Positions 13,301-24,600 of a stretch of DNA of 64,000 nucleotides are shown piece after piece. The notes beneath the pieces are model-generated. The model worked only from the letters and a program-made list of their open reading frames with translations, was not told the origin of the DNA and did not search any database. Source of the stretch: Siphonodentalium dalli (Eukaryota > Mollusca > Scaphopoda > Gadilida > Siphonodentaliidae); the NCBI GenBank assembly GCA_032622095.1, contig CP136069.1:47094194-47158193 (forward strand). The letters run 5' to 3'. How positions within the stretch are numbered: the stretch's first letter is position 1; each line of letters opens with the position of its first letter. The position numbers and the translations under genes are program-made.

Positions 13301-13625
13301 CAACACAACAAATCGTTTCATCTTGTGTAAATTTAGAACAAGCAATCATCGACCCCCGATTGAAATAGGCCGTTGGAGAAACTCCGAACAATCCGATCGT
13401 GTATGCCAACTCTGCAAATCCGGTAAAATTGGAGACGAGTTCCACTACCTTCTCGAGTGCGAAAGCTTATCTAAAGCCAGTCGCCGTTTATTAACAACGC
13501 TATCGGACAAACGCCCCAATACAATCACTATGAGCGAACTACTTAATCAGAAAAATCCAACAAGCCTACGACGACTATGTGATTTTATTAAAATTGTTAA
13601 CCGCGAACTATCGAATATTGAATGA
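10359..13625 (+). CDS. Non-LTR retrotransposon ORF: endonuclease (partial) and reverse transcriptase
   Basis: An open frame of about 3.2 kb, uninterrupted from TAG at 10356-10358 to TGA at 13623-13625. The N-terminus is incomplete: homology to the apurinic endonuclease domain starts inside it at IKDELVPF (about 10378), then GAVYIPPEGS, ILTGDFNAR and SDIHCGI. The reverse transcriptase follows: CFGKLFTKILSNRL, QTGFRKNYSTLDNI, CAFVDFQKAFDTVWR, GVRQGGNLSPLLFSLYLN, and the catalytic YADD at 12438-12449. The C-terminus carries CQLCKSGKIGDEFHYLLEC (C-x2-C-x8-H-x4-C). No ATG lies at the homology start; internal methionines occur only later, so the copy is 5'-truncated or rearranged although the remainder is intact. 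Family likely CR1/Jockey-superfamily-like; the exact clade is not assigned. Confidence 0.93.
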   Translation, partial: SNSPTPGIKDELVPFSKIIETKSNFVQWIEIKKFVAQHKIHIIIGAVYIPPEGSNYASKDAFVEIESDYCTLANRTNNIILTGDFNARTACSTDINIIDENFEAFQCNSDSILFSEQLFYLNVTCMPVHRHSQDLSKNVYGTQLLDLCRHHEFVILNGRAGSDNGYGAVTSRAASLIDYSICHAAALPYISDFQVLPFNPLTSDIHCGIITTLKFNDTRTCDNFEDLSPSCENSVKRWDPEKRLEFIANINYHDIAGIGHLLDLINVEDISTGTINELTSSIANVMTTAAVETLGVNNRKSGSRASIKTKPWFNDACRNARKLYRKATRENHRLRSSSSDREMKSAARSYKSEMDKAIKSHRDLVTYEMTSMQRSNPKQFWKRLRDSNSNRIGVTLDELANYFRDVNAIRYDDDPVVERTIKEHFSIDANPELNMPITEFEIQQSINTLKNNKSSGHDRIVNEYIIASSEVFVSIYRKLFNIILDTGLIPEDWVTGTIVPLYKNKGNLSDPGNYRPITILSCFGKLFTKILSNRLTQYVEKYEILSENQTGFRKNYSTLDNIFVLHLLFEISRKLKKKLICAFVDFQKAFDTVWRQGLWSKIVKSGINGKVFRVIVNMYNHVKSCVRVNGVLSAYFPCYAGVRQGGNLSPLLFSLYLNYLEEFFLENCAVGLKTVDAEIGDKLNYHLKIFMILYADDTVIMAETPKGLQQQLDIFEKYCSQWKLTVNVDKTKILNLSKASLSKKVSFLFKGKKIDTVNNFNYLGIIFCKSGSFTMAKKTLVEKATRAMYSIIGKSRKHCLSVKNQLDLFDLHVTPILLYGCEVWGFGNNDVLEKVHRTFLKHVLKLRPSTPNYMLYGECGRLPLQIQIYTRMMKFWSKIMNSNGGRYQRLIFKLAHSMFDINDDRFPWLHKVYNILEDNGQILYWHMEQIPDSNQLISYMKCSLISQFRKSWETDLNNSSRGRIYRIFKHDLSFENYLVTLNTTNRFILCKFRTSNHRPPIEIGRWRNSEQSDRVCQLCKSGKIGDEFHYLLECESLSKASRRLLTTLSDKRPNTITMSELLNQKNPTSLRRLCDFIKIVNRELSNIE

Positions 13626-14016
13626 TTATAATATAAAAATATTGAAGCGATTGTAATACTCCATATGGTATTATAAGGATAACTTGACGTACCGCCTTGT
13701 ATGTAAGGAATATGTAGTATTGATATACTGATAAATAACTCTGTGTGTGTATGTGTGCACAAAATGTACATGTTCACTTCTAAATATATTATTAGTATTA
13801 ATGAATAATGTTATACATATATAGCAATGATAGTGCTATTATATTTATTTATTTATAATGTGTTTATTGATATTTATTTATAACGTGTTTATTTATATTT
13901 ATTTATAATAATGTGTATAATATGCTTATATATGTACCATGATATATGTAAATAGTGTACAAATGTTATCTCGATACCTATGTATTATAGGTCATGAGAA
14001 TAAAGAATTGATTGCG
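13626..14016 (+). mobile_element. 3' UTR of the retrotransposon
   Basis: AT-rich with repeats of TTTATTTATA (13845-13915), ending near AATAAAGAATTGATTGCG (to about 14016). No long poly-A is present, and the exact end and target duplication cannot be fixed. Confidence 0.5.
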
Positions 14017-14073
14017 TACAACCGGCATTTATTTGGCATACGTATCACATATATACCGACTGTTATGTTAATA

Positions 14074-14314
14074 GTAAATCCTGGGTATAAATTAACGGCA
14101 AAATAACACCTTTTTAGACTCATGAGATATTTTATTGTGCAAATATAATGTTACACAATACACGATTGGCCAACGATAACGATCCACTTCGCTTGATAAA
14201 GATCCCAAGAAGGACCGAAAGCTCGTGTATTGTGCAACATTATCTTTTCACAATAATATATCTCATGAGTCTAAAAAGGTGTCATTTTGCCGTTAATTTA
14301 TACCCGGTATTTAC
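14074..14314. mobile_element. Fold-back MITE
   Basis: GTAAATCCTGGGTATAAATT AACGGCAAAATAACACCTTT at the left matches the complement of the right end (..AAAGGTGTCATTTTGCCGTT AATTTATACCCGGTATTTAC). Arms of about 90 bp enclose a short unique centre. It lies just downstream of the retrotransposon. Confidence 0.88.
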
Positions 14315-15539
14315 CATTATCGTAAACAGCAGACTCATACGGCTATTTCTCAATATACAGACTATTATAAACACGATTCTCGCTAGTACTACAAATGACA
14401 ATGTACAAATTGGTATTGCGTGAGCGTTTACCTGAATTTATAAGAATGTTGTAATGATTTACCAGTGTCGAAATCCATGATGGGTTAGCGAACCTGATAG
14501 AGCTTGGATTCATGGGTATGTCGATAATATCAAACGCTGTTGTCACACCATAGATGATGTATCATTCCTCAAAATAGGATGCATCAATCTGTTCGGCCGA
14601 ATAATTACTACCATGCAACTGTTCCGCTACTGTATAGATGTTGTCGTTTTCTTTGTCAATAAACATAAACGTGATGCCAGTTGTTCGCGTTATATTTTGT
14701 ATTGTTTATAAACACACACGGGAAGCGGATGGGATGCATGTGGACACTCGTGCCCTTGATCGATTACACACATGTCTGTTTGCATTCTTCGTAGACGAGG
14801 GTGTATTCACATGATGTAAAACTTGCATGCAATTTATTCTATCAATTCGTCGCAGAAGGGTAGCTGTTTTGTAGGGTTATAAACTCTGTAACGACGGCAT
14901 TATTATACGAGTGTTGTATGTGTGATTGTGGCTATGACATACCTATGATTACATGATCGTAATGGAATATTTGATGACTGCTTGGCTTATGGTAAAGACC
15001 AATTGGATAATCTCTTGGTTAATTACATATCTCTTACTGCTAATTTTGGAAAAAAGTACTGAACATGTTATAAGTGACTTGTCGTTTATATTCCAGCCCG
15101 TCAAAGACATCTGTTATAAATTACCAGTGTATGAACGTATACCCTGGATCAACAGCAAACAATGTTCTCAACAAATACGATGGTATTGCCATTTTATCCT
15201 AAAAGAACAACACTCTGTTAAATAGATGTGAATATCGAGAAATATTGGGCATGATTTTATCGATAATTTGTCATTGCAACTTCAGTTGACACCGCAGTTC
15301 AGCTGATTAATTTGTCCCTGCTTGATAAAAAATAGTCGAGCTAAATCCATCTACAAAAAATGGCATCATGCGAGTCAGCTGTCAGCTGATAGCATCAGAA
15401 GTTAGAATTCATCGCATGGTTGAAACGACGTGTGATAACCGACATAATGCAGTTTACTGGCTAAATTCGACAGAGATATCTTATTGCTTTATGGTATGTG
15501 TGCCTTATATCTAATTATATCCTTTCTGTGTACTTTCAG
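14315..15539. other. Intron or upstream region before visible exon 1
   Basis: An open frame of 90 codons at 14953-15225 starts with a hydrophobic run, but has no LRRNT cysteines and no donor in phase, so it is not taken as the peroxidasin signal exon. Nothing else is recognised. Confidence 0.4.
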
Positions 15540-15611
15540 AGACCTCCGGTTTAATCGGATTAAACACATTCCAGTCGGGGCGCTCAGCGGCCTTCACCAT
15601 GTACATACCAT
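15540..15611 (+). CDS. PXDN: Peroxidasin visible exon 1: LRR 1
   Basis: A 72-bp exon after TACTTTCAG and before GTAAGT. It begins with the last base of a split codon and reads [20 protein letters not shown], a 24-residue LRR nearly matching the first LRR of known peroxidasins (DLRFNRI is a family hallmark). It ends with two bases (AT) of a codon finished by the next exon. All four LRR exons are 72 bp with the same phase, so any one can be lost without shifting the frame. The donor region has been amplified into a minisatellite downstream. Confidence 0.93.
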
Positions 15612-18600
15612 GTAAGTACGGTCATTGTAACAATCGTCATGTACGTTCCATGTCTATACTACCACTGTAAAATAAACACCATGCATATATCATGTAAGTA
15701 CACATATTCTGAGCATTCACCATGTACATTACAGGTAAATACTACCTTTGTAACATACATGTAATACTCATGTACATACAGGTGTGATATAAGTACGCCC
15801 AATCTGAGCATTCACTATGTACATTTACACATAATGTATATATGCCCTGACTACATACTGGTCATGTGCCAAACATATACGCACCCCCCATTTAGATCAT
15901 TCACAATGCGCGTGCCATGTAAGGACGCCCATTGTAACATAGTACTAATTTGCATACCATGTAATTACGCCCAGTCTGAGGATTCATCATGTACATATCA
16001 TAATAATTGTAAGTACGTCCAGTCCTATATCATCACGGATAATCACTATGCATATAGATACCACACATGTAAGTAAGCCCATTGTAATATTGCCACAATT
16101 CCCATCTAAGTACGCCCATTATGACGTCTTCACCATATACATACCATATAAGTACGCCCATTCTGAGCATTCACCATAAGAACGCCGGTTCTGAGCCTTC
16201 ATATATATTGTGAATACATGTACAATGTAAGTACGCCGGTTGTAATGTGGTAAGACATTAACAATGTAGACGACATTACGCCCATTCGTATGTCACCTTC
16301 GCGTACATACCATATACATGTAATTATACATGTACACCCATTATCAGTTTTGACAGGTTCAGTTACTAGTATAATATCTATGAACATCTACAGCTATATA
16401 TACTGATACCAGCAAAACTCACGCGAGTCATGTGATTATTGCATTGATATAATTATGTAGTCAAGACGGTGGCTTTATACCGTGGCATCATTTGGCGTGT
16501 GCTGTTTATCGCCACGATTGAAGAACTAAAAACTACTTTTTTTCCTGAAAATAGTACAACCAGTGAGGTGGGATTGATACTTCCCTTCGGTGTCTGAGTA
16601 CTTAAGTAAGCCTGACTGTTAAATACATATTATGTACTTGTTCGGGTGCGTGAAACTGATACGTTAGTATTCAGGTGCTGTACCAACTGGAGGAATTTAT
16701 CCTTCTACTAACATCACGGAAAATCTCAAGCAAATCGACCGGATACCACTCCATAGAAAACATTGGCTGAACTATGCTAAAATGTAAATATTTACTATTC
16801 GAATCGGGACGCTTCTATCGGCGATAAACTAACGAAAACGATTTCGCCATCGGCAGTCGCTGCATTTAATTAATATACAAGAATGACGGTTCGTGTTATC
16901 AATTTAGATATAATATTTGTAAAAATAACTACTTTGAACAAGATTATTCTCCATTTCTATTCGATCACCCTACCGGAGTGTTTCACATCACGTTAAAGAC
17001 TGACGTCTCCTTTAAGTGGAAACAGAACTTACCCCGATTGACCTACTCGACATGCGTTCCTTGGGACACACGGTGCTCCACTTAACATCGTGTCTGCGAT
17101 TGTGTGTACAATCTGGAAGCTTAAAATGATCAAAAGAATTGGGGATGATTCTCATGTCGGAAAAAATATATAACGTTCTTTCTCAGAGTCTGATATCTAT
17201 CTTTAAAACTCAACCCATACGTGAGATGTAATTAATAGTGTCAGCATCCTTCCCTTCATGCACCCAGATCAGTACATCTCGGTGCATACCCTGATGATGA
17301 ACATGCGTTCATTAGCGTGCAGTTGTAACCCTTTGATTACGTGAGCCCTGCTGTTGCAGCATTCAAGATCCTGTACCAGTGCATTTTCTTATGTATGCAA
17401 GTCTCACACAGTTGGCCTCGCATATATAAGAGCATGCACTGGCTTACAAGGTCAATGTAAATATTCTTAGGCCAATGAATTCTCTTATATATGGGAGGCT
17501 CCCTACGGGAGACTCACATTTATAAGAGAATGCATTGGCACAGGGTTTTCGCAAAACTTCAGGGAGCTCCAGTCATGGAAGGGTTAATATACCAAAGGAG
17601 TTTATATTCCTCAAGTTAATGTTCGCGATGATTTTTTACCAACTTACAATGTTGAAGATATTAATATTATAAATTATGCGAGTGGCAAAAAAACATATAA
17701 GGTCAGTCACAAAACTGATGCATAATCTTGTCAGAAGAAACGAAGTGACAAATACAAATATGCATGAAAATAATCGTCCAAAATTATCAAAAAACCCTTC
17801 AATGTTCGTTGGATTAAAGAACGGTGTCAAATTACTCAATTCAGCACAGTGAGTTTTAATAAATCTGTAACTTGTCCCTGAATAAAGCCATGGAGAGCAT
17901 GTAATCAATGGAATGCCTTTCAAGGTATTCCAAAATTACCTTTATGTCACAGGCCTATACTACTTGAAACTCTTTGATTACATGATAACCATTACGATAG
18001 CTTAACTCTTGTATACTAAATTGATTCTTCCACTCAGTTAGAAGTATATATCAGAATGATCTGTTATTCCCCTGGAGGGGTTTTCAGAAAAAAATAAAAA
18101 CAAAGCAAACAGGCTACAGTTCATAAAAGTATAGAAAGAGTCCTATTTATTGCAGGGAAATGTTCAGATAATAAGTTCAACTGGTTGTTAGTTGATCTGA
18201 GTATTTTGAAAATGTCCTATGGGATAACAACTCATTAATGTTTAGTATAGCAAGGGTTAAACTTATTATCCGAACATGTCCTACGGTAAAACTGATCATC
18301 AATGATGATTTAGTATAGAACGGGTTAAACTTATTATCTGACCATGTCCCTAGGGGATAACTGTTCATCAATGTCGCTTTAGCTTAGAAATGGTTAAACC
18401 TATCACCTGAACATGTCCTACGGTATAACTGCTCATCAATGATGATTTAGTATATACAGGGTTAAAGTTATTATCTGAACATGTCCTACGTGTTAACCAT
18501 TCATCAATGATGCCTTAGTATAGAAAGGGTTAAAGTTATTATCTAAACATGTCTTACGTGTTAACTACTCATCAATGATGCTTTAGTAGCGAAAGGGTTA

Positions 18601-21600
18601 AACTTATTATCCGAACATGTACTACGGGGTAAATGCTCACCAATAATGCTTTAGTTTAGACAGGGTTAAACTTATTATCCGAACATGTCCTACCGGATAA
18701 CTACTCATCAATGATGATTTAGTATAGAAAGGGTTAAACTTATTATCTGATCATGCCCTACGGGATAACTACTCATCAATTATGCTTTAGTTTAGAAAGG
18801 GTTAAACGTATTATCCGAACATGTCCTACGGGATAACTACTCATCAATGACGCTTTAGTATAGACAGGGTTACAGTTATTATCTGAACATGCCCATACGT
18901 GTTAACTACTCATCAATGATCTTTAGTACAGAAAGGGTTAAACTTATTACCCGAACATGTCCTACGGGATAACTGCTCACCAATGATGCTTTAGTATAGA
19001 AAGGGTTAACATACCACTGCTGTAAACGTAATATAAATATATAAATGTACGTAGTATTGACTTTTCGTAAACCCAATCATATGGAGCGTTCTTCCTAGCG
19101 CTAAGCTCAGTGCACCCAGGTGCATTCTTTTATGGGGCAGATATACGTTCAACAGAGTGGTCTTCTAATACATTGAAGGCATAGAGTAAACTATATATAT
19201 ATGCATGCATACAGCTAAAGCCACATTGATGACCACAACTTTTAATTTTTATTATATTAGTAATACATATTAGTGTAAAAAAACATTCGAAGTGAATCAC
19301 AAACATGCAAATCATTTTGGGAGCGGAGACAATGTAAGTTTCCAAAACTTGTTCCCCTCTCCCGTTGTAAATACCTTTACGATAAAATATATTTAACCCT
19401 TTCTATACTGAAGCTTCATTGATGAGTAGTTATCCCAAACGAAATGTTCAGATAAGTTTAACAAACTACCATAGAAACATTTCCCTCAATAAATATGGCT
19501 GCTTCTGCACTTCTGTCGTCTGCTTTTATCAGCTTAGTATCCCTCCAAATCAATAATAGAGCATTCCGGTGTACTTTTTAACTGGTTGGGGAGTCCATTT
19601 AGAATAAAAATGGTTAATGTAAAAATACAAACATCCAGCCGACACTTAACATAAAACATAACACACATGGCAGGCTTTTTCCTGAGCATTACGTTTAAAA
19701 CGATCTATTCTCGACCAAACATCAACAGTGAACTATACTGCTCAAATAATTCAAGAACCCTTTACTATTATTGGTTGATGCTGTTTTAGACCGAGTCCCG
19801 TCCCGTTACTCTTCTATAACGAGCTATAACGAGCTTTCATTGAAAAGACGTACTACATTTACATGTGTAGCCCGGGCATTCACGTGAACTCATGCATGTG
19901 CTTAATAATCTGACATGTCCGCGATTAATCTGCCCACAAAATGATATAATTATCATATACCGTGATAATAAAAGGTAACGTAATGATACGATCGTTTAAT
20001 GTATTGTTTACATACATTTTCTGACAGCGCGACAAATCAAAATTATCTGGAAACAAGGGTTTGTTTACTTATAACTATCGTTGCTTTGAAATTCAACGGA
20101 CCTCTGATATACGCATATTTGACATTATCATGCTTGGGAAAGGCTGCCATCTATGCTCATATACGCAAATTGTCCATTTGACATAATCCGAAGACAAAAT
20201 AACTCCCGCCAATAATTCTGGGCGTAAAGTCCGTTATAGAAGAGTAACGGGATGGGACTTGGTCCAAAACGACATCAACTGAGAAGACTTGGTCTTGTAA
20301 GACTAAAATGAAGCATCATATTTCGGGATCACGTGACATAGCACACCCAATTGTGAAATACGTATGCGACCTATGTGCACGGAGTACGATATGAACACCA
20401 AACATGCATGGATGGTTTTCTTTTCGGAATAATATTTTATATCCTTTCAAAGGGACTGATATATCTCTTTAAGACGTAACTGTTGTTAACGAGTTGAATG
20501 GGATGTCATCGCCCTTCCTAGCACTAAAGTTGGTACATCCAGGTGCATGATTTGAATACGCACAGTGTTCTTCTAATAAATCAAAAGGTTATTGTATGTT
20601 ATTAATGTTAATGCTCATCATAATTTTCGCAGTTTCCAATGTTGAAACTGTAAGTATATACATGATTTACAAGTGGAACAAGCATTCAAAGTCAGTCGCA
20701 AAAATGAAGGACACTCTTGTAACATGGAACTTCAAATACAAAAAATTATTTTGTCCTGATTTTTCTCCAACTAATACTGTGCACCAATTCCCCAACATCT
20801 GTGTGAACTTTCGTGTAAGACATGGACGGGGATGTCATCGCCCTTCCTAGCACTAAGTTTGGTGCACCATGTGCATCCTTTTATGACGCACATGCATTCA
20901 TTACAGTGCACTTCTATTAAGTTTAAGGGATAGGGTATATTCTTGGTGTGATGTGTTATCAATTCCATGCTGAGATTGATAATAAATCCTCTCTTGTAGT
21001 TTTAAACTAATTTAACGTCCACCATATAACATGATAACCTTCATGATTTGCCCACGCCTATAATAGTGGGTGTAAAACGCAGATCGCTCAGTGGGAGTCA
21101 AATTAATTTGAAAAATTCATAACATTCTTGCTATTTGGGAAATACTGAATAGAGACAATAAAAGTCTTAATATTTTCGGCGGTTTGCAATTGAAATAGAA
21201 AAGTATAAATATCCTCACCAAATGCATTCAGGATCTGACGTCATGCTAGTTCGTGTGCGGAGATCAGTTTCATTTCTTTATGTTAAAGTACAGTTAAAGT
21301 ACATTTTAAGTACAGTTAAAGTACAGTTAAAGTACAGTTAAAATCACATTTAAAGTATATGTACAATATTATAAGTAATACCCAAATGTCCCATTGCGAA
21401 GACAAAGAAACGCAATGTCGATGAACAGGTTTAGGTTGAAAACGTCTACCTTCGCCCTTCAAGGAGCAGCCGCCTTTATACAGTGAATAACATTAATTGC
21501 GACCGGCGTGCGTGTCTAATGGTAGTTGAACAACTATGTACATGTATATGGCCGTGCCATCTAATAATTTATTTATATTGAGAATTGGTATCAACCACAA

Positions 21601-24600
21601 ACATATAGTAATACATATTATACATGTGGAGAACGGAATACCAGCTTATTATGTATAAAATGCAGAAAGCTTTATGGTATCCAAATGCATTTGCACCATA
21701 CATAACATAGTTGTTGTTGTGCTTTTAATATTTCGTCGGATTTCAAAGGCAAATGCGAAGTAAAACTACTCTTACCAAATGCATTCTGGATCTGACTTCA
21801 TGTTATTTACCAAGGTTAATTTCAATTCTTTACATTTAAAGTACAAACTTCAGTATCACCATCCCTTACCGGGTCAGGCACATCCCGAATTCAACTATTA
21901 TAGTTATATTTAACTATTATAGTTAATTTTTACGGTGCTAAATCCACAATTTCCCTGTTTTTGTTGAACCTAGGTGATCGCTCATCCCAATACGCAGCCG
22001 AATTGCACTCGTAGCAGCATGCAGAACATTTTCAGTTTCCCGATAAAATTTGTTTTGAAATCTTTCGCGCTGACTTATTTTAGTTAATGATGACACAATG
22101 TTTTCTTCCTAAATGACATTAACGTGATCACTCAATCATCGCTCATTCATAATTTTTTTTAGACCAATGGAATATTAGTTAATTTCCTTAGCATGTGCCA
22201 TCATGGCTAATCTTTCGCACGGATCGAGACATGTTGGTTCGTCACATTTGTAAACCTGGTACTGATTTAGTATGACACTGTTTTTAAATAATTTTTTATG
22301 AGATATGATGTTGGGTTATGTCTCTTGAATCGAATTCACAAAACGACGATATCCATTTTTACCTACTATAATTCAATATAACTATAATAGTTGAATTCAT
22401 GATGTGCCTCCCTGCTTGTAAACATGTATATGGAACATTAACGGCGATTACAGTCGGTGTATACAACCATGTGTGACATGAACCAAGCTACGTATTGTAC
22501 TACTGAAACGAACTAGGCTACATTAAAAATATATATGTGTTTCCCCTGTCCCTATCTAAAATTTCAAGTATGGAGGTTTTTGTTAGTGTAGGTAGGGTCA
22601 GGGTTTTGTTTTAAATTTTTGCCTAAGCGTTAAATATAGACTATTGAGTTCTGATATGATAGAAACTTATATATACATATTTACGAGCTATTTACAATTG
22701 CGAAACAATTAGTCTGTTTCATCGCAGGTTGTATGCATAGCAGCAGTGGTCATTCTTGGAAACTACAAACTGAGCCAACAGCAAAAGACGTGCAAAAATA
22801 GTTTTTAATTCAACTATAGTGAGACCCGAATGGAACAGTTTACCACCATACGCCGTAGAAACACCACCGACTTTGATATGTTACAGCCACATTGTGAAAT
22901 CAGTCAATTTGTGAAATGACTAATTCGTTCAGACCCCCACAGTCATTTCATGAAACGACTAAAAATGTTAGTCATTTCGTGAAATGACTGAAATTAGATA
23001 CGTTTTCAGAATAATGTACTTATGGACTAAACATAAGCAAACAATGTAATTGTTTTGCTATCAGTATTTTATTTATGAAAGTGACAATGAACATGATATA
23101 AATATACATACAACACAACAATATCCATGCGGGAAACTGTCATCACATACACAGATAGTCCCACTTATTTGAACAGTTCAATCTACTATGGCAGCGGCTA
23201 TTGCAGAGCATATATTTGCCTTAACCACTTGCTCTTCGTCTTACATTTAGTCTATGTTAACATAATACAATGGTGATTCGTCCGCTGTCTTGCGTTTCTT
23301 GATGAACTTTTCAACGTCACCACACTGGGAAATTTCAAACTTATTCAGCAGGTAGTATTCGTGGCGGATCTCTGTATTCTTTACCTCACTGGCTACTCTC
23401 ATGTCTTCTATTGTTTTGAAGTATTCATCTTTCAGAATTATATACTTAGGGAATTCACTATACATCTCGAACAACTCGTTGCGGAACTTCAAATCGATAT
23501 CGTCTGACATCTTTGCAATTGAACAAGTAATGCTAATTATACTGGTTACAGAACCCATTTGCAACATCAGTCAACATTAAAATGCACACTTAGCTGAAAA
23601 ATATTCTCAGTTATACTTCAACAGGCATTTATTACACAAATTGACCACACTATCAGTCAGATAGTAATTCTAGTCATTTAATTATTTACACAAATTGACT
23701 ACGCTATCAGACAGATAGTGTAACAAATATTACAATATTCGTATACTATAAAATACCCAGACCCCTTCTATAACTTCGGGACCCCACCAGACTCTTCCTG
23801 GCCAGCCAAACAAAATGATCGCCATATTAACGTAGGCCATGGATTTATGTTCCCAACCAGGAGATTTCCCTCAAAGATAACCAACCAATCAGCAGCCAGA
23901 TTCTTTTTACGCTGACCCTACACAAATTCAGGGAGCGTAACTCTATATAATTAGTTGCTTGTAACCTATATTGGGGTCCTTCGGTGTTGATTGTTTTGCT
24001 TATCACACATTCTTTACATACGGTACTATAGGACCCCGATGGAGGGGGTTGAATAAAATGAACTGACACACATGATGAATGGGGATCCTAATCAGGTATA
24101 GTAACTGGATCAGTATTAGCACTCATCCCGTACAAACGATCATTAGATGTAATAAATAACCACTCATAATAAGTGGCTGCTACTTATACCCATTAATTGC
24201 TATCCTGTGTTGGCTCATTTGAGACGATCCTCTTATTATGAATAGATTGAATTAGTGTGCGATAAATATACTTACTCATGCACTGAGTCGGCTGTATCGT
24301 GTGCAATGTGAGGACAATTCGGTCACCGTGACTCAATATTTACACCTCAAGCACTCACACTCACCACGAGAGGCTATGTGTATTCCATACCCGTTGCACG
24401 ACGCGAGGCACATGTATTCAAAGGAATTTAATTAGGTACATAGTGGTGTATACAACAAGTGGAATACAAGCCGAAGCTACTTTGATTTGACGTTGTTGCC
24501 ACGACCGACGACATATATAAACGTCAAGGATACGCCTCGGGCGATGAACAGATAATTGCTGTATTTTCATCAGGCTTAAATCACTATACATGTGGTTATA

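Noticed and set aside
14953-15225. 90-codon frame with a hydrophobic N-terminus as the peroxidasin signal-peptide exon
   Set aside because: It lacks the LRRNT C..C.C pattern and has no donor in the phase needed to join 15540; the hydrophobic stretch is explained by AT-rich codons.
20630-20660. CAG-TTTCCAATGTTGAAACT-GTAAGT as a 17-nt micro-exon
   Set aside because: Seventeen bases would shift the frame between LRR exons, and the segment belongs to a repeat-rich region.
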